Part shown: positions 1 to 7,037 of the stretch, piece by piece
How the letters are laid out: each line of letters opens with the position of its first letter
How positions within the stretch are numbered: position 1 is the stretch's first letter
Origin: Halovenus sp.
GTDB taxonomy: Archaea; Halobacteriota; Halobacteria; Halobacteriales; Haloarculaceae
Direction of reading: 5' to 3'
Assembly: GCA_003551265.1 (NCBI GenBank)
Contig: PUMG01000045.1
Coordinates: forward strand, 1-23,196
Length of the DNA stretch: 23,196 nucleotides
The notes under the pieces: model-generated
The model's input: the letters and a program-made list of their open reading frames with translations, nothing else
Databases searched by the model: none
What the model was told of the DNA's origin: nothing
Translations under genes and position numbers: made by a program

Positions 1-59
1 AACAAGAATTCGTGAAACCATATTCCAGACTAGGTCAGCCACGCACCTAAATGTACCAG

Positions 60-1235
60 TCAGGTAACTCCCGGAAACAGAACGAAGAAGCCGTAAGCCA
101 ATCCTGTCGAGACTGCTGGGCCGATAATCCACATCGAGACGTACTTGATTATTGCACGAGGGTTGAATAGATCACTGGCTTGCAGGACTTCCTCTGTTTC
201 TTCCTCACCAATCGGTTGGGCTGCGTCGTCTTCTGACACCTCGGCGGTAATCGCACCAGAAGCAATCTCTTTGTCTCCTACATCGCGAGTAACTGCTTCA
301 CGGAACGTGATGGGACGAGTAGCACGACCCCATCCGATACCGACAATCGTCATCACTGTCGCCATCACGAGACTGATTGGAATTCCAATCCACGAGAGAA
401 ACGTCGTAATCGTCGACGCAGTCACCATGACGAACAGCGCTGCGAGCAACGGAATATCACTCAGCTCGCCTCCGACAGAATCCATCGTCCGACGGGCAAT
501 CGTGAACCCACCAGCGCCAATTGCAAGTGTGGCGAGAACGATTGCAAGATTCGGCTCCAGTCCACCTTCGCCGACAAGGGGTGCGGCAGCGTTCGGGACG
601 TTACTCGCCCCCGCACTGAACGCCATGTAACACCCAATAACGAGGACGGTCGCCGTACTTGCCAGTTCTTGCCATGTCGTGTTGGGACCAAACCGTGGCT
701 TTGGAATCGTCTCTGTTCGGTCAACTGTCAGTAGTGGTCCGTCCGACTTTTTAATCTGAACTCGTCGGTTGACCGCCGGATAGATGTAGCGTCCAACGAT
801 CCCCCCAATCCAGAATCCAATGACTGGAGTGACAACCCACCAGGTGATGATTTCAGCAATCGTTTCGTAGTTGAGTGTGCCTGTGGCCAGTCCAAGACCA
901 GCGATTGCACCGACGGTCGTCATCGACGTCGGAACAGGCACGCCGAAGATGTTGGCGATGAGGATACCGAATCCGATGAAAAAGAGAACGGCAACACCCG
1001 CGGTGAGTGTGAGGTCGACTGTAATGATATCTCCACTTAACGTGTCCATCACGTTCTGTCCGACCGTCCAGCCACCGAGAAAGACGAAAAACGTCATGAG
1101 CGCTGCTGCCGTCGTCTTTTTTAGGATACCTGCACCGACAGGTGGTCCCCACGCGATGCCGGTCGAAGAACCACCGATATTGAATCCGACGAAAATTGAC
1201 GCAATGATACCAACAGCTAGGAGCGTCTCTATCAT
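60..1235 (-). CDS. PiT-family inorganic phosphate permease
   Basis: Probable inorganic phosphate (or related anion) transporter of the PiT family in the cytoplasmic membrane, using an ion gradient to import phosphate. It is almost wholly hydrophobic with about ten membrane segments. The two inverted PiT signature halves are visible: FNIGGSSTGIAWGPPVGAG near residues 18-36 and GASNVPNAAAPLVG near 209-222, each in or beside a membrane segment. A charged loop (about residues 160-185) and an acidic segment near 330-350 separate the halves. I chose the ATG at 1235, giving 391 residues. The frame stays open to a GTG at 1310, but the first membrane helix begins directly after this ATG and a TATTTG box lies 27 bases upstream; the GTG has no such box. 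No PhoU/DUF47 partner is adjacent. The family call is solid; the substrate is inferred. Confidence 0.85.
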   Translation of the reverse strand: MIETLLAVGIIASIFVGFNIGGSSTGIAWGPPVGAGILKKTTAAALMTFFVFLGGWTVGQNVMDTLSGDIITVDLTLTAGVAVLFFIGFGILIANIFGVPVPTSMTTVGAIAGLGLATGTLNYETIAEIITWWVVTPVIGFWIGGIVGRYIYPAVNRRVQIKKSDGPLLTVDRTETIPKPRFGPNTTWQELASTATVLVIGCYMAFSAGASNVPNAAAPLVGEGGLEPNLAIVLATLAIGAGGFTIARRTMDSVGGELSDIPLLAALFVMVTASTITTFLSWIGIPISLVMATVMTIVGIGWGRATRPITFREAVTRDVGDKEIASGAITAEVSEDDAAQPIGEEETEEVLQASDLFNPRAIIKYVSMWIIGPAVSTGLAYGFFVLFPGVT

Positions 1236-1259
1236 ACGAGATAGTACCGGTACATCGGG

Positions 1260-1265
1260 CAAATA
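1260..1265 (-). promoter_or_regulatory. TATA-like box for the PiT permease gene
   Basis: On the minus strand this reads TATTTG, centred about 27 bases before the ATG at 1235. That is the distance expected for a leaderless haloarchaeal transcript, and it favours the internal ATG over the upstream GTG at 1310. Confidence 0.4.
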
Positions 1266-1393
1266 GGTTCCGTAATTGATGGAGAAGTTATCGAGCAGCG
1301 AATGTTCCACAGGTTACGGACAAAGTCAGGAGACGAGAACCCCTGTAAGCACAACACTCATACCTGACGGTTGAGAAGTGAGTTGTGAGAGTG

Positions 1394-2344
1394 ATGATGG
1401 AAAGAGCACGTGAGTGGGCAGAGTCTGTATACGAGCGCGTGCTCGAAAACAGTATCTCACGGACACCATCTCACGTTGCAGTGATTCAGGACGGGAACCG
1501 TCGGTACGCCAGTCAGCAGGGAGCAGACCCGACAGACGGCCACAGGGAGGGCGCGGCGACGACGGAGGCATTGTTACAGTGGTGTGACCAACTGGGCATC
1601 GACGAGGTGACTCTGTACGCCTTCTCGACGGAGAACTTCAAACGTCCGCCCGAGGAGCGAGAGGCGCTGTTCGACCTCATCGCCTCGAAACTCCGCGAGT
1701 TCGCGGATGCCGAGCAGGTACACGAACAGGAGGTTCGCATCCGAGCAATTGGTGAGACACATCGCCTCCCTGCACGTGTACAGGATGCAATTGTCTACGC
1801 TGACGAGCAGACGGGGCAATATGACCGGCTCTTTTTGAACGTAGCGCTGGCCTACGGTGGCCGCGCGGAACTGTTGACGGCGACCCGTGACATCGCTCGG
1901 GACGTCGCCACTGGCAGACTGGAGCCAGCCGACATCGATGTCGAGACGGTGGAGCAGTCGCTCTACGACGGCCCGACACGGGACGTCGACCTCATCGTGA
2001 GAAGCGGCGGAGACGAGCGAACCTCGAACTTTCTGCCGTGGCAGGCCAACGGGAACGAGGCCGCTGTGTATTTCTCGACGCCGTACTGGCCGGAGTTCCG
2101 CAAAGTCGATTTTCTTCGGAGTATCCGAACGTACGAACACCGTGAACAGCGCTGGCGACAGAGTCGAGCGCGACGAGCGCGCGAACTACTCCAGGCACTG
2201 GGGCCGGATGCATGTCCGGATGCCCGACACACGTTCGAACGGTTCCGGAGCGCCCTCCCCAGCAATGAACGTGACGAGAGTCTGGTCCAGTCAGAAACTC
2301 CGGACAACTCCTCAGCGGACGAAGAACTGGGCGCTGCAGACTGA
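1394..2344 (+). CDS. uppS: Undecaprenyl-diphosphate-type cis-prenyltransferase (catalytic)
   Basis: Cytosolic cis-prenyltransferase that extends an allylic diphosphate with isopentenyl diphosphate to make the long polyprenyl or dolichyl chain that carries glycans for archaeal N-glycosylation. All family landmarks are present: the DGNRR catalytic loop (Asp near residue 33), YAFSTENFKRP, ALAYGGR, and the substrate-binding VDLIVRSGGDERTSNFLPWQ region. At about 316 residues it is slightly longer than bacterial UppS because of an acidic C-terminal tail after residue 265. The frame opens with GTG at 1385, then GTG 1391, ATG 1394 and ATG 1397; I took the first ATG, and the choice changes only three residues. 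It converges on a second, non-canonical UppS homologue (2412-3020). The catalytic assignment is secure; product chain length cannot be read from sequence. Confidence 0.93.
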   Translation: MMERAREWAESVYERVLENSISRTPSHVAVIQDGNRRYASQQGADPTDGHREGAATTEALLQWCDQLGIDEVTLYAFSTENFKRPPEEREALFDLIASKLREFADAEQVHEQEVRIRAIGETHRLPARVQDAIVYADEQTGQYDRLFLNVALAYGGRAELLTATRDIARDVATGRLEPADIDVETVEQSLYDGPTRDVDLIVRSGGDERTSNFLPWQANGNEAAVYFSTPYWPEFRKVDFLRSIRTYEHREQRWRQSRARRARELLQALGPDACPDARHTFERFRSALPSNERDESLVQSETPDNSSADEELGAAD

Positions 2345-2346
2345 TG

Positions 2347-2362
2347 GCTATCAACCGATAGC
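2347..2362 (+). other. Small hairpin just after uppS
   Basis: A perfect 6-bp stem with a 4-base loop (GCTATC-AACC-GATAGC) starts two bases after the uppS stop codon, in the 67-bp gap between the convergent uppS genes. There is no T-run behind it, so a terminator role is only a possibility. Confidence 0.3.
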
Positions 2363-2411
2363 TGATAGGTCCCATATTCCCCATGAAACACTCAGCAGAG
2401 CAGATCACAAA

Positions 2412-3020
2412 TCACTTCCCAAACCGCCGCTTGCGTTCTTGGTACTCACGGAGTGCACGGAGGTAGTCTCGGCGGCGGAAGTTGCGCCAGTTCACGTCGG
2501 TGAAGTACAACTCTGCGTAGACAGACTGCCAGATCATGAAATCTGAGAGTCGTTCTGCACCGGTCTTGATGACGAGGTCTGGTGTAGTCGGAAAGATGAG
2601 GCGGTCCTCGATTTCGGCTTCAGTAATCTCTCCTGGCTCGATTGTTTCGCTCTCGACATCTTCTGCAATTTTGCGAACGGCGTTCACGAACTCGTGTTTC
2701 CCGCCGAGACCGATTCCGACCTGTACGGGCGCATCTGCAGGCAACTCGTCGGCTGGCGAGCGAACCGCGACAGTTTTCGGTGAGTCGACCTGTTCGAACT
2801 CGCGGACGAGCGTCGGAACTACCTCTTCGTCAAGGACGCTTACGTAGACGACCACTCGGTCAGCACCGAACTTGAACGCCCACCGAAGAAATGCACTCAT
2901 CGTATCGTAGGCACCCTGCTCCAGCAGGTCTCGCTCGGTGATGACCAGCGCGATAGTCTCTGGAAGTTCCTGGCTGGCGAGACGAATCCGTCCGGCGAGA
3001 TAGCGGTCGTACAGGCCCAC
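2412..3020 (-). CDS. Non-canonical UppS homologue, probable accessory cis-prenyltransferase subunit
   Basis: A 202-residue member of the undecaprenyl diphosphate synthase family. The C-terminal half is well conserved: VGIGLGGKHEF (matching the LAYGGR region) and PDLVIKTGAERLSDFMIWQ at 147-165, equivalent to the RSGGDERTSNFLPWQ region of UppS. The N-terminal catalytic DGNRR loop is absent; the matching place reads ITERDLLEQ (27-35), and no STENFKRP segment is seen. Known heteromeric cis-prenyltransferases (eukaryotic NgBR/Nus1 with DHDDS/Rer2, and as I recall an archaeal pair in Methanosarcina) pair a catalytic subunit with one that lacks this loop but keeps the C-terminal substrate region. 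I infer that this protein partners the UppS encoded at 1394-2344. The start is GTG, supported by a TATA-like box 28 bases upstream. Confidence 0.8.
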   Translation of the reverse strand: MGLYDRYLAGRIRLASQELPETIALVITERDLLEQGAYDTMSAFLRWAFKFGADRVVVYVSVLDEEVVPTLVREFEQVDSPKTVAVRSPADELPADAPVQVGIGLGGKHEFVNAVRKIAEDVESETIEPGEITEAEIEDRLIFPTTPDLVIKTGAERLSDFMIWQSVYAELYFTDVNWRNFRRRDYLRALREYQERKRRFGK

Positions 3021-3044
3021 ACCAGAACGTCAGCGCGTGTCGTG

Positions 3045-3052
3045 CTAATACT
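3045..3052 (-). promoter_or_regulatory. TATA-like box for the second uppS homologue
   Basis: Minus-strand AGTATTAG, centred 28 bases before the GTG at 3020, in the 115-bp divergent gap. The spacing fits a leaderless transcript and supports the GTG start. Confidence 0.45.
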
Positions 3053-3135
3053 GTCGGTCAACTGGTGGCTGAATGCGTCGTGTTCGGCTGTGAGAGTTCG
3101 GAAAGCGTAAGTGGTATTCGGGGATAGCAGAGGGT

Positions 3136-4476
3136 GTGACCACTGGAGTTCGGCGGGCAGCAGCCTTCGCACTTGTCGGTTGTCTTGCTCTCATTGGTCC
3201 GTGGGTGCTGGGCGTACAGGAGCCAGCAGTGGCGACAGTCGCTGCGATTGGGCCGTTTCTCCTCGTCGCTGCATTCGCGCTGACCGTTCCGGCTGACAAC
3301 GTTCTGTTCGAACTGTTCGCCAGACCGCGTGACCGTCGAAGCGGCACGCTCTTCGGTCTCGCCATCTTCTCGCTCGCTGCTGCGGGACTTGCCACGCTCA
3401 CTGTCGGCTTCGGGATGCCGACGTACGTCTACGTGGGGACGATATTCCTGCTGGTTTTCGGTAACCTCGGAGGGCAACTCGTCCGGGCGTACGTCTACGA
3501 ACAGGTTCGAGCGACGGCAGGGTTCGTCACTGCAGGGTTTCTGGCTGCGTGTGTCGGCCAGCAGTTGACCATGTATATAACCGACACCGGCGTTAACGGC
3601 CCGACAATCGCATTTCTCGCTGCCAGCGGTGCGCTGTTTGCAGCGCTGTTACAGCAGATGATGTTCCAGCGAGACGACGCGCTGGTGCTGGTGAGTGTTG
3701 CCCTGGTACTCTGGCTGTTTTCGAGTCTCCCGCTAGAGATATCCTCGACTCGAATCACCATTGCACTCGTGGTGACAGTCGTCCTGGGATACGCCTCGTT
3801 CACTCTCGAAACAGCCTCACTTCCTGGTATGCTCACGGGCGTCTTGCTCGGTCTGTTGACGATCGTTCTCGGGGACTACGGTTGGTTCGCTATGCTCATC
3901 GCGTTCTTCGGCATCGGCGGTCTCTCCTCGAAATACCGCTACGACCGCAAAGTCGAACGCGGCGTTGCACAGGAGAACGAAGGCGCTCGTGGAACCGGAA
4001 ACGTACTCGCCAACTCGCTCGTTGCACTGGTTGCGGTACTCGGCGCAGCGGTAAGTCCGGAGCTTGGCCTGACAAAATCGGTGTTCTTCTATGCGTTTGC
4101 CGGTGCGGTCGCCGCTGCCCTCGCCGATACCCTCTCCAGCGAACTGGGTGGGCTCTACGACAACCCACGCCTCATCACGACACTCGAAGTCGTCGAACCG
4201 GGAACGAACGGCGCGATTACCTGGCAGGGAACACTGTTCGGTCTCGCTGGCGCATCGCTCATCGCCGGAGTTGCTCTCGTCGCCTTCGAAGGAATACCAC
4301 TGCTCGGTGTGGCACTCATCGTGGCAGCAGGTTTCGCCGGTATGACTGCCGACAGCATCCTCGGTGCGACTATCGAGGGGAGACTGTGTGGCAACCAGGG
4401 AGTGAACTTCCTGGCGACGGTCGTTGCAGCACTGGTCGGAGCAATGCTCGCTGATATCCTCACAGTGGGTGTGTGA
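3136..4476 (+). CDS. DUF92 integral membrane protein (phytyl-phosphate-kinase-like family)
   Basis: A polytopic membrane protein of 446 residues with about ten or more hydrophobic segments, of the DUF92 family. The hallmarks lie in the second half: SSKYRYDRKVERGVAQENEGARGTGN (about 265-290), then AALADTLSSELGGLYD, a glycine-rich stretch with TWQGTLFG, and GMTADSILGATIEGRL near the C-terminus. The conserved acidic and Arg/Asn residues beside membrane helices suggest a membrane-bound enzyme handling a phosphorylated lipid. Plant VTE6, which phosphorylates phytyl phosphate, belongs to this family; archaeal members are uncharacterised as far as I know. Its position beside two cis-prenyltransferase genes fits a role in polyprenyl (di)phosphate metabolism, which is inference. 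The GTG start is the first available in frame. It diverges from the UppS homologue and converges on the methyltransferase gene 41 bp away. Confidence 0.85.
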   Translation: MTTGVRRAAAFALVGCLALIGPWVLGVQEPAVATVAAIGPFLLVAAFALTVPADNVLFELFARPRDRRSGTLFGLAIFSLAAAGLATLTVGFGMPTYVYVGTIFLLVFGNLGGQLVRAYVYEQVRATAGFVTAGFLAACVGQQLTMYITDTGVNGPTIAFLAASGALFAALLQQMMFQRDDALVLVSVALVLWLFSSLPLEISSTRITIALVVTVVLGYASFTLETASLPGMLTGVLLGLLTIVLGDYGWFAMLIAFFGIGGLSSKYRYDRKVERGVAQENEGARGTGNVLANSLVALVAVLGAAVSPELGLTKSVFFYAFAGAVAAALADTLSSELGGLYDNPRLITTLEVVEPGTNGAITWQGTLFGLAGASLIAGVALVAFEGIPLLGVALIVAAGFAGMTADSILGATIEGRLCGNQGVNFLATVVAALVGAMLADILTVGV

Positions 4477-4517
4477 ACCGTTAAGAACCCACAGACGCCG
4501 TACAGGCGACGGGGATA

Positions 4518-5492
4518 TCATAGACGAGCAAGGATGTCCAGATTGTGTGCGAGAAACGTCAGCGTCCCGTCTGCAAGCTGTGCCCGTCGCTCGCTTTCCC
4601 ACTCCGAAAGCGTCTGCTCTGATGGACACGCTGTCTGTCGGGACATCTCCCCACTCATCGAAGACAGGGCATCGACCACGGTCGAGACGAGGTGTTCGAG
4701 AACCAGTTTTTCCTCATCAGGATACACCCCATTATGAGAACGGATAATCCAGTCGGACCCCCCAGCAGCAGACACCGTTCCGCCTGTGTGAGCAACCGAT
4801 TCCAGCACCGCACGCCCTGCATCGGGCCGTCCTGGCTGGGAGCGTTCTCTCATGTGCTGGTGGTAGGCCCGGACGACAGCATCATCTGCTGGGTGTGCTG
4901 GCACGAATCCGGTCAACCCGTCGAACGTAATCGGTGTGTATAACACACCACCGTCGAGGTACGTCTGTAGTTCGACGACCGCTTCTGGGAGCGTGACGAG
5001 GTCGAGAAACGCGCTCGCAATCACAGCATCGACGGTTGTCCGGGAGTCGCTCGCACCGACGATTTCGGGGTCGAACACGTCGACTACGTCGGCGACTTCG
5101 AACTCGAACAGGTCGGCGGTATCGAGGTCGAACACGTCCCCAACCTCGAACCGCACGTCAAGGAGCCTGCTATCCCGTCTGGCGACGAATCCTTCAGCAG
5201 TCGCCCGGACGGAGTATCCTGCTGCCGAGAGGCGTTCCGGGACTCGTTCACGTGCCGCCCGGATGTGTCCGGGTTCACGGTCGACACCACGGTAGGCCAC
5301 CCTGTCGGGAAGCAGGTTCCACTCGACGAGTCGCGCGAGCATCGTCCCGGTTCCAGCCCCTGCTTCGAGGATACAGACACCTCCGTCGGTATCTGCCAGA
5401 GCGTCGGCGAACCCATTGAGGACACGCCGGTTCAGTGCCCGGTCGTCGACCGTCCGCTTCGCGGTCAGATACTCTCCCTCGCTTGCGTTCAC
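4518..5492 (-). CDS. SAM-dependent class I methyltransferase
   Basis: A 324-residue cytosolic methyltransferase with a Rossmann-type fold. Motif I reads ILEAGAGTGTML at 41-52, followed by an acidic residue at the end of strand 2 (YRGVDREP, Asp71) that would bind the ribose of S-adenosylmethionine, and a strand-4 region VDAVIASAFLDLV. About 100 extra residues at the C-terminus may bind the acceptor. The acceptor is unknown. It is the last gene of a four-gene minus-strand operon, and its GTG start overlaps the stop of the glycosyltransferase gene as GTGA, which implies translational coupling and a common pathway. The overlap also decides the start. Fold and cofactor are clear; a role in tailoring a glycosylated product is inference. 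Confidence 0.8.
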   Translation of the reverse strand: MNASEGEYLTAKRTVDDRALNRRVLNGFADALADTDGGVCILEAGAGTGTMLARLVEWNLLPDRVAYRGVDREPGHIRAARERVPERLSAAGYSVRATAEGFVARRDSRLLDVRFEVGDVFDLDTADLFEFEVADVVDVFDPEIVGASDSRTTVDAVIASAFLDLVTLPEAVVELQTYLDGGVLYTPITFDGLTGFVPAHPADDAVVRAYHQHMRERSQPGRPDAGRAVLESVAHTGGTVSAAGGSDWIIRSHNGVYPDEEKLVLEHLVSTVVDALSSMSGEMSRQTACPSEQTLSEWESERRAQLADGTLTFLAHNLDILARL

Positions 5493-6646
5493 GGCGAGTC
5501 ACCTCCGACCTTTCTCGATGTACTCGAACCACATTCCGTACAATCGAGGAGGAACTGTCTGGCGTGTTTCATCGACTCTCTCCAGGTGGGGTGTGTCTCT
5601 GCGGCGTCGAGTGCCCCCGTTGCGAGTGAGGCGAGAAAGGCTCGGTCGACTGCGAGCATCTCCAGAGTCTCAGTGAGTGTGTCCACGTCACCAGGGTCTA
5701 CAAGCACACCGCTAGTTCCATCGTCGATAAACTCGTCAGGACCGCCAGCGCTCGTCGCCACAGGCACGACCCCGTACTCCATCGCTTCGAGATATGCCAT
5801 CCCAAACGACTCGTACCGGGATGGGACCGCAAGAACGTGAGACTCCCGGAGAAGTTGGTCGAGTGTATCCCCGGACACCACTCCCCGAATCGTGAGACGG
5901 TCTTCGAGTTCACTCTGAGTAATCTCGGCCCGAACTCGTTCGACGTACGCTGGTTCACAGTCGAGTCGACCCACAACGGTCGCCGTCCACCCTTCCGACA
6001 ACGAGCCGAGCGCGTCCAGCAACGTCAGGAGACCCTTTCGCTCGGTGACCGAGCCGAGAAACGTGATGTTCAGGGGACCATCGCGTGCCCGCGCGTCGAC
6101 GGCCTGTCGTGAACAGGCAGTTCCTTCCACCCTGCCAGCAGGATACGCCACCGTCGACGGCACATCGGCCAGTGACTCCACTCGACGGTGGGTGTCCTGA
6201 CTCGTACAGAGCACTCCGTCGACCGTCTCGAGATACCGCTGTTCGTTCACCACGGCCTCGGAATACCGTCGTTTTTCTGTCCGACCATTGGAATACCGCT
6301 GTTTGTCCTTCCGAACAGACGGAGCCGACTCTGTCTTGAGCACTGCCGAGTCGAGGAGATGGACGAGTGAGACGATGGAACCGGGTTCGTCGAGGTATGA
6401 GTTGTGTGAGAGAAGTGACGGTCGACACAGTTCGTCTTCGAGAAGCACGTCGACTGGTTGGTTCAGTCGCCTTCTCAGAGAGGTGCTGGAGTGTCCATTC
6501 GACATCCTCTGACCGGTCTCGTGGGGAACCGTAATCACCTCCACGGAGTCCCCCTGTGTTCTGAGGTACTCGACAAGCTTTCGGTTGTATCGATACCCGC
6601 CGGAGAGTTCGTCAAGGCTGTCGTAGACGACTACTGCTACATCCAT
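5489..6646 (-). CDS. GT4-family glycosyltransferase
   Basis: A 385-residue GT-B fold glycosyltransferase, most like GT family 4. The N-terminal acceptor domain carries a short GGYRYN loop (16-21). The C-terminal nucleotide-sugar domain shows NITFLGSVTERKG, VPSRYESFGMAYLEAMEYG (the E-x7-E motif of GT4) and TSAGGPDEF. It would transfer a sugar from an NDP-sugar to an unknown acceptor in the cytosol. Residues about 109-139 contain three copies of a 10-residue unit centred on Arg-Tyr, encoded by an exact 30-bp period, which looks like a lineage-specific expansion. It lies 12 bp after the pterin-synthase-like gene and overlaps the methyltransferase gene by 4 bp, so the acceptor may be a pterin or an isoprenoid. 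No membrane segments are evident. The family is secure, the substrate unknown. Confidence 0.85.
   Translation of the reverse strand: MDVAVVVYDSLDELSGGYRYNRKLVEYLRTQGDSVEVITVPHETGQRMSNGHSSTSLRRRLNQPVDVLLEDELCRPSLLSHNSYLDEPGSIVSLVHLLDSAVLKTESAPSVRKDKQRYSNGRTEKRRYSEAVVNEQRYLETVDGVLCTSQDTHRRVESLADVPSTVAYPAGRVEGTACSRQAVDARARDGPLNITFLGSVTERKGLLTLLDALGSLSEGWTATVVGRLDCEPAYVERVRAEITQSELEDRLTIRGVVSGDTLDQLLRESHVLAVPSRYESFGMAYLEAMEYGVVPVATSAGGPDEFIDDGTSGVLVDPGDVDTLTETLEMLAVDRAFLASLATGALDAAETHPTWRESMKHARQFLLDCTECGSSTSRKVGGDSP
6231..6320 (-). repeat. Three 30-bp imperfect tandem units inside the glycosyltransferase gene
   Basis: Plus-strand units starting at 6231, 6261 and 6291 share the core AATACCGCTGTTT or near variants (AGATACCGCTGTTCG, GAATACCGTCGTTTT, GAATACCGCTGTTTG), with exactly 30-base spacing. 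They encode the decapeptide-spaced QRYL, RRYS and QRYS blocks (Arg-Tyr at 117-118, 127-128, 137-138). The period keeps frame, so the protein is lengthened and not broken. Confidence 0.75.
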
Positions 6647-6658
6647 CTCACGTTCCTC

Positions 6659-7036
6659 TCACAGCTCGGTTCGGTAGCCAACCGTTGCAGTGTCGTCTTC
6701 TCGAACGTCGATGCGGAGTTCAGTAGCTGTCTGTGGTGTGACCTGTTCGCAGACCCGGGCCGCGAACGTTCGTGCGAGGTGTTCGGCACTCGGGTTCAGC
6801 CCCTCGAACGCGGGCAGGTCGTTGAGAGTCTGGTCACGGAACGCTTCAGTCGTCGCGTCCATCGCTGCTTCGACGTCATCGATATCGACGAGGTATCCGA
6901 ACTCGTCGAGTTCCGGGCCGCAGAAAGTCGCCTCGACAGTGAACGTATGGGAGTGTAACTCACCTTCCGGTCCCGGGTTGGGAACCGTCAGATAGTGCTG
7001 GGCGACGAACGTCCGTGAGACTGAGACGCGGTACAT
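6659..7036 (-). CDS. 6-pyruvoyl-tetrahydropterin synthase / QueD-like protein with altered active site
   Basis: A 125-residue member of the PTPS/QueD fold family, usual length. The zinc ligands are recognisable: His14 (VAQHYL) and His28/His30 (ELHSHTF). The C-terminal pterin-anchoring Glu is kept in VREDDTATVGY (Glu113). The catalytic Cys, four residues before the first His of HxH in QueD and PTPS, is Glu24 here, and the usual LDHxxLND segment reads FRDQTLND, so the Asp-His pair is not aligned either. A Glu in place of that Cys is known in PTPS-III-type enzymes, which cleave dihydroneopterin triphosphate differently. Classical PTPS or QueD chemistry is therefore doubtful. The ATG lies one base after the crtB stop, and the glycosyltransferase gene follows 12 bp downstream, placing it in the middle of an operon. 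Confidence 0.8.
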   Translation of the reverse strand: MYRVSVSRTFVAQHYLTVPNPGPEGELHSHTFTVEATFCGPELDEFGYLVDIDDVEAAMDATTEAFRDQTLNDLPAFEGLNPSAEHLARTFAARVCEQVTPQTATELRIDVREDDTATVGYRTEL

Positions 7037-7037
7037 A

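Noticed and set aside
3817..4629. Minus-strand frame of 270 codons
   Set aside because: It is antisense to the DUF92 gene, rich in Cys, Arg and Ser, with no domain. It also spans a convergent gene end.
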